From Bacteroidota bacterium (GTDB lineage: Bacteria; Bacteroidota; Bacteroidia; Chitinophagales; Chitinophagaceae): DNA of 64,000 bases. Every line of letters begins with the position of its first letter. The stretch's first letter is position 1. Position numbers and translations under genes: made by a program. The stretch covers positions 806,001-870,000 of the forward strand of contig JAFDXK010000002.1 of assembly GCA_018267965.1 (NCBI GenBank). The letters run 5' to 3'. Of the stretch, positions 25,155 through 33,463 are shown one piece after another. The notes under the pieces were generated by a model. The model was given only the letters and a program-made list of their open reading frames with translations. It searched no databases and was not told the origin of the DNA.

Positions 25155-25832
25155 TTAATCGCCAATAAAGATTCGTCTCTTTAAGTTGGCTTCGGGGATA
25201 TAAATAAGGTAAATCCCATTGTTAAAGGAGGACATATCAATTACATCATTTGTTGCAGTTATTTTTCTTGATAATATCTCCCTTCCTGATAGATCGTGAA
25301 TATTGACCCTGCAACTGTAGCTACACTCAATATAGATTTTCTTATTATAGCTATAGACTTTCAATGCTGGTTCGGGAAAATTTGTAATGCCTGTAGGAAA
25401 TGCAGTAACAATCCATGTCAAGGTATCGATTTGCGAAGGATGTTTTACGTCCCAAATGGTGTACCTCACGATAGCAGTTCCAGGTGTTACGGATGCATCT
25501 ATATGCAAACTTAGAAGACCATAATCACCCTGGAGTATTGCTGCCATTGTACCGGTATCTTGCAATGTATTGTAGCACGTACCATTATCACAGATATAAG
25601 CAGTCCATTGGTTAGGCAGAAATACAGATATTTTTTTCCACGCAAGCAATAGAGTATCAGAGCCCGTTGCGGTTTGCTTTATATCAATAACTTTTTTTGC
25701 ACCTAATTCAATGATGTCTTTTACAGTATCGGCCGGTGTGTTTGTAAAAGTCGCTTGGGCAAAAGAAGTATTGGTGGCTAGCACAATAGCAATAACCACC
25801 AATACCTTTTTATGTAATAAACTCCTAAGCAC
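25155..25832 (-). CDS. Secreted protein with a degenerate T9SS-like C-terminus
   Basis: A 225-aa protein starting with GTG at 25832, which overlaps the stop of the upstream gene by one base. It has a signal peptide (L-V-V-I-A-I-V-L-A-T-N-T-S-F-A-Q near 11-26) and a beta-rich middle with one Cys pair (Y-I-C-D-N-G-T-C-Y). The C-terminus has the sorting-domain rhythm (D-L-S-G-R-E-I-L...G-I-Y-L-I-Y-I-P...R-R-I-F-I-G-D), but the Y-P-N-P motif is replaced by Y-S-Y-N. The C-D-N-G-T-C pattern recalls small redox or metal sites, but no function can be assigned. Only 11 bp separate it from the multicopper oxidase. Confidence 0.72.
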   Translation of the reverse strand: MLRSLLHKKVLVVIAIVLATNTSFAQATFTNTPADTVKDIIELGAKKVIDIKQTATGSDTLLLAWKKISVFLPNQWTAYICDNGTCYNTLQDTGTMAAILQGDYGLLSLHIDASVTPGTAIVRYTIWDVKHPSQIDTLTWIVTAFPTGITNFPEPALKVYSYNKKIYIECSYSCRVNIHDLSGREILSRKITATNDVIDMSSFNNGIYLIYIPEANLKRRIFIGD

Positions 25833-26626
25833 TATCTTACAATATTGAATGATTTAACTACAGTGTTGCCATTAATATGAACACACAGTAAATAGCTTCC
25901 TGATGGCAAATCAGCAACAGCAATTGTTTTTGTTACAATACCGTTGTTCACCTGCTCGTTCTCTGTATGCTTAACAACCTGTCCTATATAGTTTAAAACC
26001 TGGATGGTCGTTTCTGTCTGTGCAGTCACCCCCATTTTAACAGTGATTGTTTCGCTTGCCGGATTAGGATAAATAGCTACATCATTTACAACAGATTGAT
26101 TCCTGCCTATGCCGGTTGGATTAAAGAAATTATTTACACTGGTATGTATCTTAGAAGTATCTCCGTTGGTATATCCTCCGTTATTAGGATTAGCAGTATA
26201 AATAATCTTATGGTCTGTGCCCGCAACAGCTACTATTGTAGGCATTGAAAATCCGCCGTAATAAGCAACCTGTGTAGCGCCAGAATCCATAGGAATGGCA
26301 GACAGGCTTTGGCTTGATACCCAGTTTGTAACCGTTAAACAAGTATAGCTATTTTGAAAGCCTATTGCATATGTCATTACTTTGCCTGGATTAGCAATAA
26401 GCAGTTTAGCCTTAAGGCTTTCTATTTCTGTTGCTGCATCCATACATGACTGGCAATTAGGGCCCATGAAAAACTCAAGTATTACTACTTTGCCTGAATC
26501 GAGGTCTGTAAACAAATGGCGCGTTGTCCCGTTACAATCTTGTCTGTTAAAATCCATTGCAGTTGTTTGTGCACATGCTGCAGAAACCCAAATTGAAAAT
26601 GTTAACAGGTTTAATATTTTTTTCAT
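25832..26626 (-). CDS. Thioredoxin-like secreted protein with T9SS sorting domain (copy 1)
   Basis: A 264-aa exported protein. Residues 20-175 fit a thioredoxin-like fold: G-K-V-V-I-L-E-F-F-M-G-P-N-C-Q-S-C puts a C-x-x-C pair near 57-60, and M-P-T-I-V-A-V-A-G has the cis-Pro strand. The end from about 185 is a type A sorting domain (V-A-I-Y-P-N-P-A ... G-S-Y-L-L-C-V). A related protein is encoded directly upstream. Surface thiol proteins next to a multicopper oxidase may reduce or ferry copper, but this is inferred from neighbours only. Confidence 0.82.
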   Translation of the reverse strand: MKKILNLLTFSIWVSAACAQTTAMDFNRQDCNGTTRHLFTDLDSGKVVILEFFMGPNCQSCMDAATEIESLKAKLLIANPGKVMTYAIGFQNSYTCLTVTNWVSSQSLSAIPMDSGATQVAYYGGFSMPTIVAVAGTDHKIIYTANPNNGGYTNGDTSKIHTSVNNFFNPTGIGRNQSVVNDVAIYPNPASETITVKMGVTAQTETTIQVLNYIGQVVKHTENEQVNNGIVTKTIAVADLPSGSYLLCVHINGNTVVKSFNIVR

Positions 26627-26645
26627 CGTCTCTACTTTTTAATGA

Positions 26646-27413
26646 TTATTCTTTTACAATTTTTTGCATAGCAGTTGCACCATCTGCATCAGTAATGCTT
26701 ATCATGTAATTGCCCGATGCAACATTTGACAAACTGATTACAGGGTTCACTTTACCATTTTTGTAGTTTTCTTCTTTCACTAATTGTCCTGTCATAGAAG
26801 TGATAATTACTTTTTGAATAGCTTTAGAGCAATTGATGGCAATATTACCTTTTACAGGGTTTGGAGACACAGAGAAAATAGCTTTAGTATTAACACTGTT
26901 TACTCCCGCTGTCGAAAGGGCGTTAGTGATGGCAGTTGTGATACCACTTGATGTTATGGCACTACCTTTTTGATTGTAGTATATTTTATGGTCTGTACCA
27001 CTCATTACTACCACATGTGGCATACCCGAACCTCCAAAATTGGTCTCGTCAATAGTATTGCCTGCGTTTCCAAATACTGTAAAATTAGTACCGACGCTAT
27101 TTGAACTCATCCAAGTAGATAAATCTGAACATGTTTGGTCGCCCATATCATCGGATAAATATGCTAATACTTTACCCGGATTAGATGTGGCAAACCCCTG
27201 TACTGCGCTTGATACTGCTTTCGCACCATTCACACAGCTTGGACAAGGCATTACCCATATCATTACTATTACTTTCCCGTTATCCAATTCATTGAATAAA
27301 GTATGAGATGTACTATTGCAATCAGTAGCAGTCCAATTTGTAGCTGTTGTTTGAGCGAAAGTATTAGTGAGAGATGCCGATAAAAGAGCCGTAATTGTAA
27401 TTAGTTTTGTCAT
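26646..27413 (-). CDS. Thioredoxin-like secreted protein with T9SS sorting domain (copy 2)
   Basis: A 255-aa exported protein, paralogous to the next gene. Shared features are the T-D-C-N-S-T start after the signal peptide, a C-x-x-C pair in M-P-C-P-S-C near 55-58, a G-M-P-H-V-V-V-M-S-G-T-D-H-K-I strand with cis-Pro, and a sorting domain from about 178 (F-S-V-S-P-N-P-V ... G-N-Y-M-I-S-I). The pair probably arose by tandem duplication. No membrane anchor is visible apart from surface sorting. Confidence 0.82.
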   Translation of the reverse strand: MTKLITITALLSASLTNTFAQTTATNWTATDCNSTSHTLFNELDNGKVIVMIWVMPCPSCVNGAKAVSSAVQGFATSNPGKVLAYLSDDMGDQTCSDLSTWMSSNSVGTNFTVFGNAGNTIDETNFGGSGMPHVVVMSGTDHKIYYNQKGSAITSSGITTAITNALSTAGVNSVNTKAIFSVSPNPVKGNIAINCSKAIQKVIITSMTGQLVKEENYKNGKVNPVISLSNVASGNYMISITDADGATAMQKIVKE

Positions 27414-27439
27414 TATATTTAGTTTTATGTTTATGATAA

Positions 27440-27622
27440 TTATTCAATTCCTTTGAGTTTCATTCCACAAACAGGGCATTTACCCGGTTGATTATACGTT
27501 TTTTCATTTTCGCACTTCATGGGACAACCGTATTTAGAATACTTTTTTTCGGTACATCCTATTGAGCAGATACTCACAATAGTTACAAAAGCTATTGCAG
27601 ATAGTTTCAATGGTATATTCAT
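27440..27622 (-). CDS. Small lipoprotein with heavy-metal-binding domain
   Basis: A 60-aa protein: lipobox (I-C-S-I-G-C near 23) followed by a single metal-binding module Y-G-C-P-M-K-C ... G-K-C-P-V-C-G-M-K-L. The form Y-x-C-P-M-x5-10-G-x-C-P-x-C-G-M is the heavy-metal-binding domain common at the front of CusB/CzcB-like efflux adaptors and copper ATPases of Bacteroidota; here it stands alone. It is the first gene of the minus-strand copper-type cluster. Confidence 0.85.
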   Translation of the reverse strand: MNIPLKLSAIAFVTIVSICSIGCTEKKYSKYGCPMKCENEKTYNQPGKCPVCGMKLKGIE

Positions 27623-27724
27623 AATAAATAATTTCCTGTGCAGAATATCGCTTAATGCAGAACCACATTAAACGTTTTTAGCCATTTATCTAACGACAAT
27701 GGCACACCATGATACTACTGGGTA

Positions 27725-28126
27725 TCAAATACGGAATACAGAATTGAGAATGTATAGAGGTTGTCCTACCGTTCGTAAGGGTGGAGGACGTAAATAGAAA
27801 TTACCTGCATCTATATGTTGTGTTTTATGAGTGTATATGGTACAGGTAGGAGTATTCAGGCAAATATCATCAAACTTAGGAGTTGGCATAACAAACTTAG
27901 AAACTGTTTGTTTATGCTCCTTTATCGTCATTTTAACTACTTTGTCATGGCAGCATCTATCATTCTTTTTGCCACAACAAGATTCGCGACAAGCTTTTTT
28001 GTCTGTATGCGATGTCTCCAGCTCAACATACATAAAAGTATCACCACAATAATGGTATGACACACTAAGCCCTGTAAGGCCTAACGTATACATGCACATT
28101 ACTAATATGGCAATGGTCTGTTTCAC
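27725..28126 (-). CDS. HYC_CC_PP-family exported protein
   Basis: A 133-aa protein if started at GTG 28126; a GTG at 28162 would add 12 residues before the signal peptide. The signal (K-Q-T-I-A-I-L-V-M-C-M-Y-T-L-G-L) is followed by Y-H-Y-C-G-D, a double-Cys block E-S-C-C-G-K-K-N-D-R-C-C-H, and a terminal R-P-P-P-L. That order (HYC, CC, PP) defines a small Bacteroidota family usually found near copper or metal efflux genes. A -7 box TATATTTG (28140 down to 28133) lies very close to the start, so the exact start is uncertain. Confidence 0.78.
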   Translation of the reverse strand: MKQTIAILVMCMYTLGLTGLSVSYHYCGDTFMYVELETSHTDKKACRESCCGKKNDRCCHDKVVKMTIKEHKQTVSKFVMPTPKFDDICLNTPTCTIYTHKTQHIDAGNFYLRPPPLRTVGQPLYILNSVFRI

Positions 28127-28164
28127 TGATGTCAAATATAGCGAAATTTTAATGAATCGCACCT

Positions 28165-28230
28165 TTGATAAGAGTCACTTGTATGGCTGACTTTGATCAT
28201 GGCCCATCGTAGTGCATATAGATATTTTTG
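28165..28230 (+). promoter_or_regulatory. Tandem Crp/Fnr-type operators and -7 box before the DUF6544/CoA-transferase operon
   Basis: Two sites, TTGATAAGAGTCAC (28165-28178) and CTGACTTTGATCAT (28187-28200), have centres 22 bp apart. The -7 box TATTTTTG (28223-28230) begins 29.5 bp after the second centre. The gene start is at 28258. The same geometry recurs at the other candidate operators of this window. Confidence 0.65.
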
Positions 28231-28257
28231 GCGTTTATCAGTGATAATGAATATATA

Positions 28258-29088
28258 ATGAAGACCATATTGACAAATAGTGTCATTGTCATATTGCTGC
28301 TGATAGTAACTGCGGCTATTGCATATTGGAATTTTAACAGGTCTACGCAAACCGAAGCTGCAAGAATTTTACAAACTTCTCAGCATACCCAATCTGAAAT
28401 AGTAACATTGTCAATGATTCAACATTTGCCTTTGTCCGTGCAGAAATGGCAAATCAATTCAGGGGTTATCGGAAAAGAGTTAACCAGAACTGTGCATCTT
28501 AAACAACAAGGCTATATGCGTACAAGCCTTGATGGTAAATGGATGCATACAAAAGCAGAACAATGGTTTAACGTTAGCAAGCCTGCATTTGTTTGGGCTG
28601 CTAAAGTGAATATGAATTCAATGCTGTTTTTTACAGGCTGCGACAAGTTTGAAAACGGCAAGGGAGATATGCGTATCAAAATTCTTGCGCTTATACCAGT
28701 AGTGCATGGTACCGGAAAAGAAACAGACCAGGGAACGATGCTCAGGTACCTGGGCGAGATATGTTGGTTCCCCTCTGCAGCATTAAGCGCATATTTGCAT
28801 TGGGAACCTATCAATGATTATTCTGCAAAAGCCACCATGACATATAACGGGATGAGTGTGTCAGCTGTTTTCGAATTTGATGCTGACTACAATTTGAAAG
28901 GTATATCTGCCAAACGTTATAAAGGCAGTGGCGATGAGGCAGCATTAGAGGATTGGTATATACCATGCACTGAATGGAAGGTATTGAACGGAGTAAAAAT
29001 ACCTGTAAAAGGAGATGCTATTTGGAAACTGAAAGAAGGAGATTTGAATTATTATAAATGGGAGATAACTTCGATAGAATATAACTGA
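28258..29088 (+). CDS. DUF6544-like membrane-anchored protein
   Basis: A 276-aa protein with one N-terminal membrane helix (S-V-I-V-I-L-L-L-I-V-T-A-A-I-A-Y-W) followed by a beta-rich domain. Visible runs are L-P-x-S-V-Q-K-W near 54, the W-F-x-V-x-x-P-A-F-V-W-A strand, G-x-M-L-R-Y-L-x-E-x-x-W-F-P-S-A in the middle and the final Y-Y-K-W-E-I-T-S-I-E-Y. These match what I remember of DUF6544, a family of unknown role. An upstream in-frame ATG at 28228 is rejected because it lies within the -7 box. It starts a two-gene operon with the CoA-transferase. Confidence 0.72.
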   Translation: MKTILTNSVIVILLLIVTAAIAYWNFNRSTQTEAARILQTSQHTQSEIVTLSMIQHLPLSVQKWQINSGVIGKELTRTVHLKQQGYMRTSLDGKWMHTKAEQWFNVSKPAFVWAAKVNMNSMLFFTGCDKFENGKGDMRIKILALIPVVHGTGKETDQGTMLRYLGEICWFPSAALSAYLHWEPINDYSAKATMTYNGMSVSAVFEFDADYNLKGISAKRYKGSGDEAALEDWYIPCTEWKVLNGVKIPVKGDAIWKLKEGDLNYYKWEITSIEYN

Positions 29089-29090
29089 CA

Positions 29091-30398
29091 ATGAGAAATA
29101 ATAAGATGACTGTAGTAAGTGCCGAACAGGCTGTAGCGATGGTGCAGAGCGGAGACAGGGTGTTTTTGCAGGGAGGGGCTGCTACGCCAACCTACCTTAT
29201 CAATACACTACTGAAACGTGGAGGTGAGATAACCAATGTAGAGCTGGTATCTATAAGTCTGCACGGACAAATAGACTGGAACCATCAGTATGTACTGAAC
29301 AACTTCTACCTGAATTCTCTTTTTGTTTCTCAGAATGTGCGTGAATGGGTAAATAGTGACAGGGGAGAGTATGTGCCAGCGTTTCTTAGCGAGATACCTG
29401 CCATGTTCAGGAACAGGATATTACCGCTTGATGTGGCTATTGTGCAAATATCAATGCCAGATGAAAATGGATATTGTACGCTGGGCCCTTCCGTAGATGT
29501 TGTTGCAAGTGCTGTACAATGTGCCAAAAAGGTAATAGCACAAGTGAACCCTAACATGCCAAGAGTGTTTGGTGACGGCGTTTTTCATGTGTCCCAGTTT
29601 GATGCCATAGTGACTTGCGATGATGAGCTGACTGAGGTGATGTACAGCAGTAGAGAGGATGAACACTTTACAAAAATTGGTAACCATGTAGCCAGCCTTA
29701 TTGACGACGGAGCTACGCTGCAAATGGGTATAGGACATATACCCGATGCAGTGTTAAGTTGCCTTACACATCATCAGCATTTAGGAATACATACAGAAAT
29801 GTTTTCCGATGGTGTAATACCGTTAATAGAGAAGGGCATAATTACCAATGAAAGAAAAAAACTGAACAAGGGAAAAACAGTCAGTTCTTTTGTATTGGGT
29901 TCAAAAAAATTATACAAATTTATTGACAACAACCCGGTGGTTCGTTGCCTTGAATCGAGCTATGTCAACGACAGGGATATCATAAGAAAGAACCCTAACG
30001 TTGTTGCCATTAATAGCGCTATAGAAGTAGATATTACAGGGCAGGTATGTGCAGATTCGATAGGTACCTACCAATATTCGGGCATTGGCGGACAAATGGA
30101 TTTTATGCGTGGTGCATCATTGTCAGAAGGCGGAAAACCGATAATAGCGCTGCCATCTGTAACAGATAAGGGTGTTTCAAGAATAGTCCCCTTCCTGAAA
30201 CAGGGTGCAGGGGTGGTTACCACTCGCGGACATATACATTATGTGGCTACTGAATACGGTGTTGTGAATTTATATGGTAAAAATTTGGCCCAGCGTGCAA
30301 AATTGCTCATAAGTATTGCTCATCCTATGCACAGAGATATGCTGGAGAAGAGTTACTACGACAGGTTTGTAAAAAACAAACCAATGTCAGCGTCTTAA
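29091..30398 (+). CDS. Acetyl-CoA hydrolase/transferase family CoA-transferase
   Basis: A 435-aa class I CoA-transferase related to 4-hydroxybutyrate/acetate CoA-transferases. The attacking Glu236 lies in G-I-H-T-E-M-F-S-D-G. The acyl-CoA-binding stretches D-F-M-R-G-A and T-R-G-H-I-H-Y-V-A-T-E-Y-G-V-V-N-L-Y-G are intact. Length is normal (430-440). It would move CoA between a short-chain acid and acetyl-CoA. Only 2 bp separate it from the preceding DUF6544-like gene. Shared control with cbb3 genes suggests a role in low-oxygen carbon flow (inference). Confidence 0.88.
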   Translation: MRNNKMTVVSAEQAVAMVQSGDRVFLQGGAATPTYLINTLLKRGGEITNVELVSISLHGQIDWNHQYVLNNFYLNSLFVSQNVREWVNSDRGEYVPAFLSEIPAMFRNRILPLDVAIVQISMPDENGYCTLGPSVDVVASAVQCAKKVIAQVNPNMPRVFGDGVFHVSQFDAIVTCDDELTEVMYSSREDEHFTKIGNHVASLIDDGATLQMGIGHIPDAVLSCLTHHQHLGIHTEMFSDGVIPLIEKGIITNERKKLNKGKTVSSFVLGSKKLYKFIDNNPVVRCLESSYVNDRDIIRKNPNVVAINSAIEVDITGQVCADSIGTYQYSGIGGQMDFMRGASLSEGGKPIIALPSVTDKGVSRIVPFLKQGAGVVTTRGHIHYVATEYGVVNLYGKNLAQRAKLLISIAHPMHRDMLEKSYYDRFVKNKPMSAS

Positions 30399-30399
30399 A

Positions 30400-30443
30400 G
30401 TGACGGCGGTCATATTTTATAAAGGTATGACTGAAGAAATTTG
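30400..30443 (+). promoter_or_regulatory. Crp/Fnr-type operator and -7 box before the persulfide dioxygenase
   Basis: GTGACGGCGGTCAT (30400-30413) begins two bases after the CoA-transferase stop. GAAATTTG (30436-30443), one mismatch from TAnnTTTG, starts 29.5 bp after its centre. The ATG follows at 30461. No clear second site is seen 22 bp upstream, where the sequence is still coding. Confidence 0.6.
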
Positions 30444-30460
30444 CTGTTCAAAATATATTT

Positions 30461-31879
30461 ATGATAGTTGAACAGTTATATACAGGATGTCTCGCTCAGG
30501 CAGCCTATTACATTGAAAGTAATGGTGAAGCTGCAGTGATAGACCCATTGCGCGATATTGAAGCGTACACTCAAAAAGCAAAACAGAATAATGCTGTCAT
30601 TAAATACGTATTTGAGACCCATTTTCACGCAGATTTTGTTTCCGGGCATGTTGATCTGGCAAAACAGACCGGGGCTCAGATAGTATATGGCCCAACTGCG
30701 AAACCGGGCTTTGATGCTCTGGTTGCTGCTGACGAACAGGTTTTTAAATTAGGCAATGTCAGTATTAAACTGTTGCACACTCCAGGGCATACACTCGAAA
30801 GCTGTTGTTATTTGTTGATAGACGAAGCAGGTGAAGAAAAAATACTTTTTTCGGGAGATACCATTTTTCTGGGGGATGTTGGCCGCCCTGACCTTGCACA
30901 GAAAGCTGCAAACATGACACAAGAGGAACTTGCCGGTATGTTGTATGATTCAATTCAAACTAAAATAATGCCTCTTGCTGACAGTATAGTAGTTTACCCT
31001 GCACATGGTGCGGGCAGTGCTTGTGGCAAAAATATGAGTGCTGATAAGTTTGACAATCTTGGTCATCAGAAGCAAACCAACTACGCTATGCGAAAAGGCA
31101 TTAGTCGTGAGGAATTTATTACAGAAGTGCTCACTGGGCTTGTAAAGCCACCTCAGTATTTTCCTTTCAATGTAGCAATGAACAAGCAAGGGTACAAAAA
31201 TATTGATGAAGTGATAAAAAGAGGGCTTACGCCATTGTCTGTTGAGGCATTTGAAGTAGCAGCAGAAGAAACAGAAGCACTGATACTGGATACAAGAAGT
31301 GAAAAATTGTTTGTGAAAGGATTTGTACCCGGTGCTATCAATATTGGTTTAGGTGGTGATTTCGCCCCCTGGGTTGGTACATTGATTACTAACATCGAAC
31401 AGCCCATTCTTTTTATAGCAGAACGCGGGAAAGAAAAAGAAGTTATTACAAGGTTGGCAAGGGTAGGATATAATAATACCATAGGCTATCTTGATGGCGG
31501 ACTGGAAGAATGGCAAATGGCAGGCAAACCTGTCAATACTATTAAATCAATAACTCCTGATGAACTGGCTGATACACTCGAAGAACATCCTACTGCAATG
31601 CTGTTGGATGTGCGACGTAAGAGTGAGTATGATTCACAACATATTATAGGTGCTGAGAGTGTACCATTGGATACTATCAATGAAACAATGGGGCAATTGG
31701 ACAAGGAAACAACATATTTAGTGCATTGTGCAGCAGGTTATCGTTCAGTAATATTTATATCCATCCTGATGGCAAGAGGATACAATAACTTTGTAAATGT
31801 GGAAGGTGGGTTTAATGCGATACTTGCCAACGGCAGATTCAATACCAGTCATTATGAGAAACCTATAACTATGTTATAA
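30461..31879 (+). CDS. Persulfide dioxygenase (ETHE1-like) with two rhodanese domains
   Basis: A 472-aa fusion. Residues 1-240 are a metallo-beta-lactamase-fold dioxygenase: T-H54-F-H56-A-D58-F-V-S-G-H63, then H-T-P-G-H-T, G-D-T-I-F-L-G-D-V-G-R-P-D and Y-P-A-H-G-A-G-S. Two rhodanese domains follow. The first (about 265-360) has A-E-R where the catalytic Cys should be and is probably inactive. The second (about 375-465) has Cys423 in H-C-A-A-G-Y-R-S. The protein oxidises persulfides to sulfite and moves sulfane sulfur, detoxifying H2S. It has its own operator-type site and shares a transcript with the next gene. Confidence 0.93.
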   Translation: MIVEQLYTGCLAQAAYYIESNGEAAVIDPLRDIEAYTQKAKQNNAVIKYVFETHFHADFVSGHVDLAKQTGAQIVYGPTAKPGFDALVAADEQVFKLGNVSIKLLHTPGHTLESCCYLLIDEAGEEKILFSGDTIFLGDVGRPDLAQKAANMTQEELAGMLYDSIQTKIMPLADSIVVYPAHGAGSACGKNMSADKFDNLGHQKQTNYAMRKGISREEFITEVLTGLVKPPQYFPFNVAMNKQGYKNIDEVIKRGLTPLSVEAFEVAAEETEALILDTRSEKLFVKGFVPGAINIGLGGDFAPWVGTLITNIEQPILFIAERGKEKEVITRLARVGYNNTIGYLDGGLEEWQMAGKPVNTIKSITPDELADTLEEHPTAMLLDVRRKSEYDSQHIIGAESVPLDTINETMGQLDKETTYLVHCAAGYRSVIFISILMARGYNNFVNVEGGFNAILANGRFNTSHYEKPITML

Positions 31880-32286
31880 TGCTCAGGTTGCTGAGGATAC
31901 TCTCTGTTATCCTGCTACTGGTTACGGGTATTACCGCGATAGGAGGCGGTATCGTATTGTTAATGGATACTACGGGAGAGACCATGCAATTTCCTATAGA
32001 AGCACGCATGGCAATTCAGAACAGTATTCTTGGTTCATTTCTCATACCGGGGCTTAGCTTATTGTTTTTAATAGGCGTAGCAAGTATTATCATAGCCGTT
32101 CTCGGAATCAGGAAATCAAAATTATACCCATGGGGTTTATTTTACCAGGGTGCTGCGTTACTGATATGGCTGAGTATTCAATTGCTGCTTATAGAGGATA
32201 AAAGCCCTCTACAAATAGTGTACGGGGTATTGGGGCTGATATTTATTTCGATTGGAACATTGATAAAACTACAAAAGGAGTATTAG
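31879..32286 (+). CDS. Integral membrane protein of unknown function
   Basis: A 135-aa protein with four predicted membrane helices (about 7-30, 45-80, 85-103, 110-130) and no recognised motif. Its ATG overlaps the stop of the persulfide dioxygenase (TAATG), so the two are translationally coupled and probably work together in sulfur or redox handling. That is inferred from the coupling only. Confidence 0.7.
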   Translation: MLRLLRILSVILLLVTGITAIGGGIVLLMDTTGETMQFPIEARMAIQNSILGSFLIPGLSLLFLIGVASIIIAVLGIRKSKLYPWGLFYQGAALLIWLSIQLLLIEDKSPLQIVYGVLGLIFISIGTLIKLQKEY

Positions 32287-32290
32287 CCCA

Positions 32291-33001
32291 TCATTTTTTA
32301 TGACAACAGCAGGCTTTTACTTCGGTTTGAGTAATCTCCAATTTCGGGCTTAAATAAGGTATACCAAGGTTCATTCCCCTCACTACAAATAAACTGCCCA
32401 TTACAAACATAGTAAGCGGTACAAGTTTTTTAACATGATTCAGCTTCAGAAAAACCATTCTGTTCTTTATTATGGTAAGCCCTATCAGCATAGGCATTGT
32501 ACCCAGTCCGAAAGCGTACATCAGGCCTGCTGCATTTGCAATGCCGGTACTGGTAACAGAAGCTGCCAACGCCATATATACCAAGCCACATGGCAACAAA
32601 CCGTTCAATGCGCCTGTGATAAATAATGAGCCTATAGACGGATTACCAATAAACTTACCTAATTGTTTCTTGATATACTCTGCCCACGGAAGCTTGAATT
32701 TTATTTTGCTTGTAGGCATGAATGATAACAAACCCATAAATAGCAAGCCTGTGCCCAGTACTATAGAGATGATCTGCTGTATTTGCGGATTAAAAAAACT
32801 GCGAAAGGAGTGCAATACTACCGCCAGTAAAGCATATACACTGATACGTGCAACGTGATAAGAGAATATTCCCAGCCATTTGTGAACACCTTTCATAAAA
32901 TTGAAAGGCATTACCCATACAATAGGCCCGCACATACCCGCACAGTGCAGGCTGCCTGCCAATCCCATAGCAAATGCCATTGATAATGATAGTGCGTTCA
33001 T
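32291..33001 (-). CDS. TauE/SafE (UreH-like) membrane protein of the cbb3 locus
   Basis: A 236-aa membrane protein with about six helices. It starts with M-A-F-A-M-G-L-A-G-S-L-H-C-A-G-M-C-G-P, the H-C-x-G-M-C-G-P motif typical of the UreH-like members found beside cbb3 oxidase genes and thought to help copper supply. A second P-C-G-L-V-Y motif lies near 140. The end C-C-C-H-K-K adds a possible metal site. The start at ATG 33001 is preferred over 33046, which would overlap ccoH. It is the last gene of the cbb3 operon, 1 bp after ccoH. Confidence 0.85.
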   Translation of the reverse strand: MNALSLSMAFAMGLAGSLHCAGMCGPIVWVMPFNFMKGVHKWLGIFSYHVARISVYALLAVVLHSFRSFFNPQIQQIISIVLGTGLLFMGLLSFMPTSKIKFKLPWAEYIKKQLGKFIGNPSIGSLFITGALNGLLPCGLVYMALAASVTSTGIANAAGLMYAFGLGTMPMLIGLTIIKNRMVFLKLNHVKKLVPLTMFVMGSLFVVRGMNLGIPYLSPKLEITQTEVKACCCHKK

Positions 33002-33002
33002 T

Positions 33003-33452
33003 TTAGTGCAGGTTGATATCAGTTTCTTGGTAATAGTTTTTACCATCGGCTACCCAGCTTAGCTTGACAGTGTATGTGGTTGGTTGTAATTGTTGCCTCG
33101 GTACTGTCATTGTATTGTTGGTAACAGCTAAATTCATTTTTTTATCCCATGCTGTCTTGATGGGAGAATAGAATTGCACTGTGCCATTCAATGTTTTACC
33201 ACCAAATTCTGCGGGAAAGGAAATGACAACGTCGTTAGCGGTAACATCCATTTTAGCTTTTGATGATAATTGTGACAAGTTCTTGTCAGCATCTATCACT
33301 TGCTGGTATTTTATTTCCTGGCTATAGTAGTCAGGTGTTACCAGGTCAAAGCTTTGTCGCATACTGCCGGCTACCAGTATTACTATCAATACTACAAAGC
33401 TTCCGTACAGTAGTGCTATTCGTGTTCCCCAGCTTAGTTTTAATGTGCTCAT
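33003..33452 (-). CDS. ccoH: FixH/CcoH-family cbb3 oxidase assembly protein
   Basis: A 149-aa protein with one N-terminal membrane helix (I-A-L-L-Y-G-S-F-V-V-L-I-V-I-L-V) and the FixH feature V-T-P-D-Y-Y-S-Q-E-I-K-Y-Q directly after it. A periplasmic beta domain follows with P-x-x-x-K-W-D-K-K-M-N and W-V-A-D-G-K-N-Y-Y-Q-E. FixH/CcoH is needed for assembly and stability of cbb3 oxidase. It sits between ccoG and the TauE/SafE-like gene with gaps of 11 and 1 bp. Confidence 0.88.
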   Translation of the reverse strand: MSTLKLSWGTRIALLYGSFVVLIVILVAGSMRQSFDLVTPDYYSQEIKYQQVIDADKNLSQLSSKAKMDVTANDVVISFPAEFGGKTLNGTVQFYSPIKTAWDKKMNLAVTNNTMTVPRQQLQPTTYTVKLSWVADGKNYYQETDINLH

Positions 33453-33463
33453 AATGATTTTTT

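Noticed and set aside
28133-28140. Regulation of the HYC_CC_PP gene by the divergent operators at 28165-28200
   Set aside because: The TATATTTG box is 31.5 bp from the nearest centre, two bases off the fixed spacing, and too close to the start codon to be convincing.
30378-30391. Second operator 22 bp upstream of the 30400 site
   Set aside because: The sequence AAACCAATGTCAGC does not fit either half-site well and lies inside the CoA-transferase gene.
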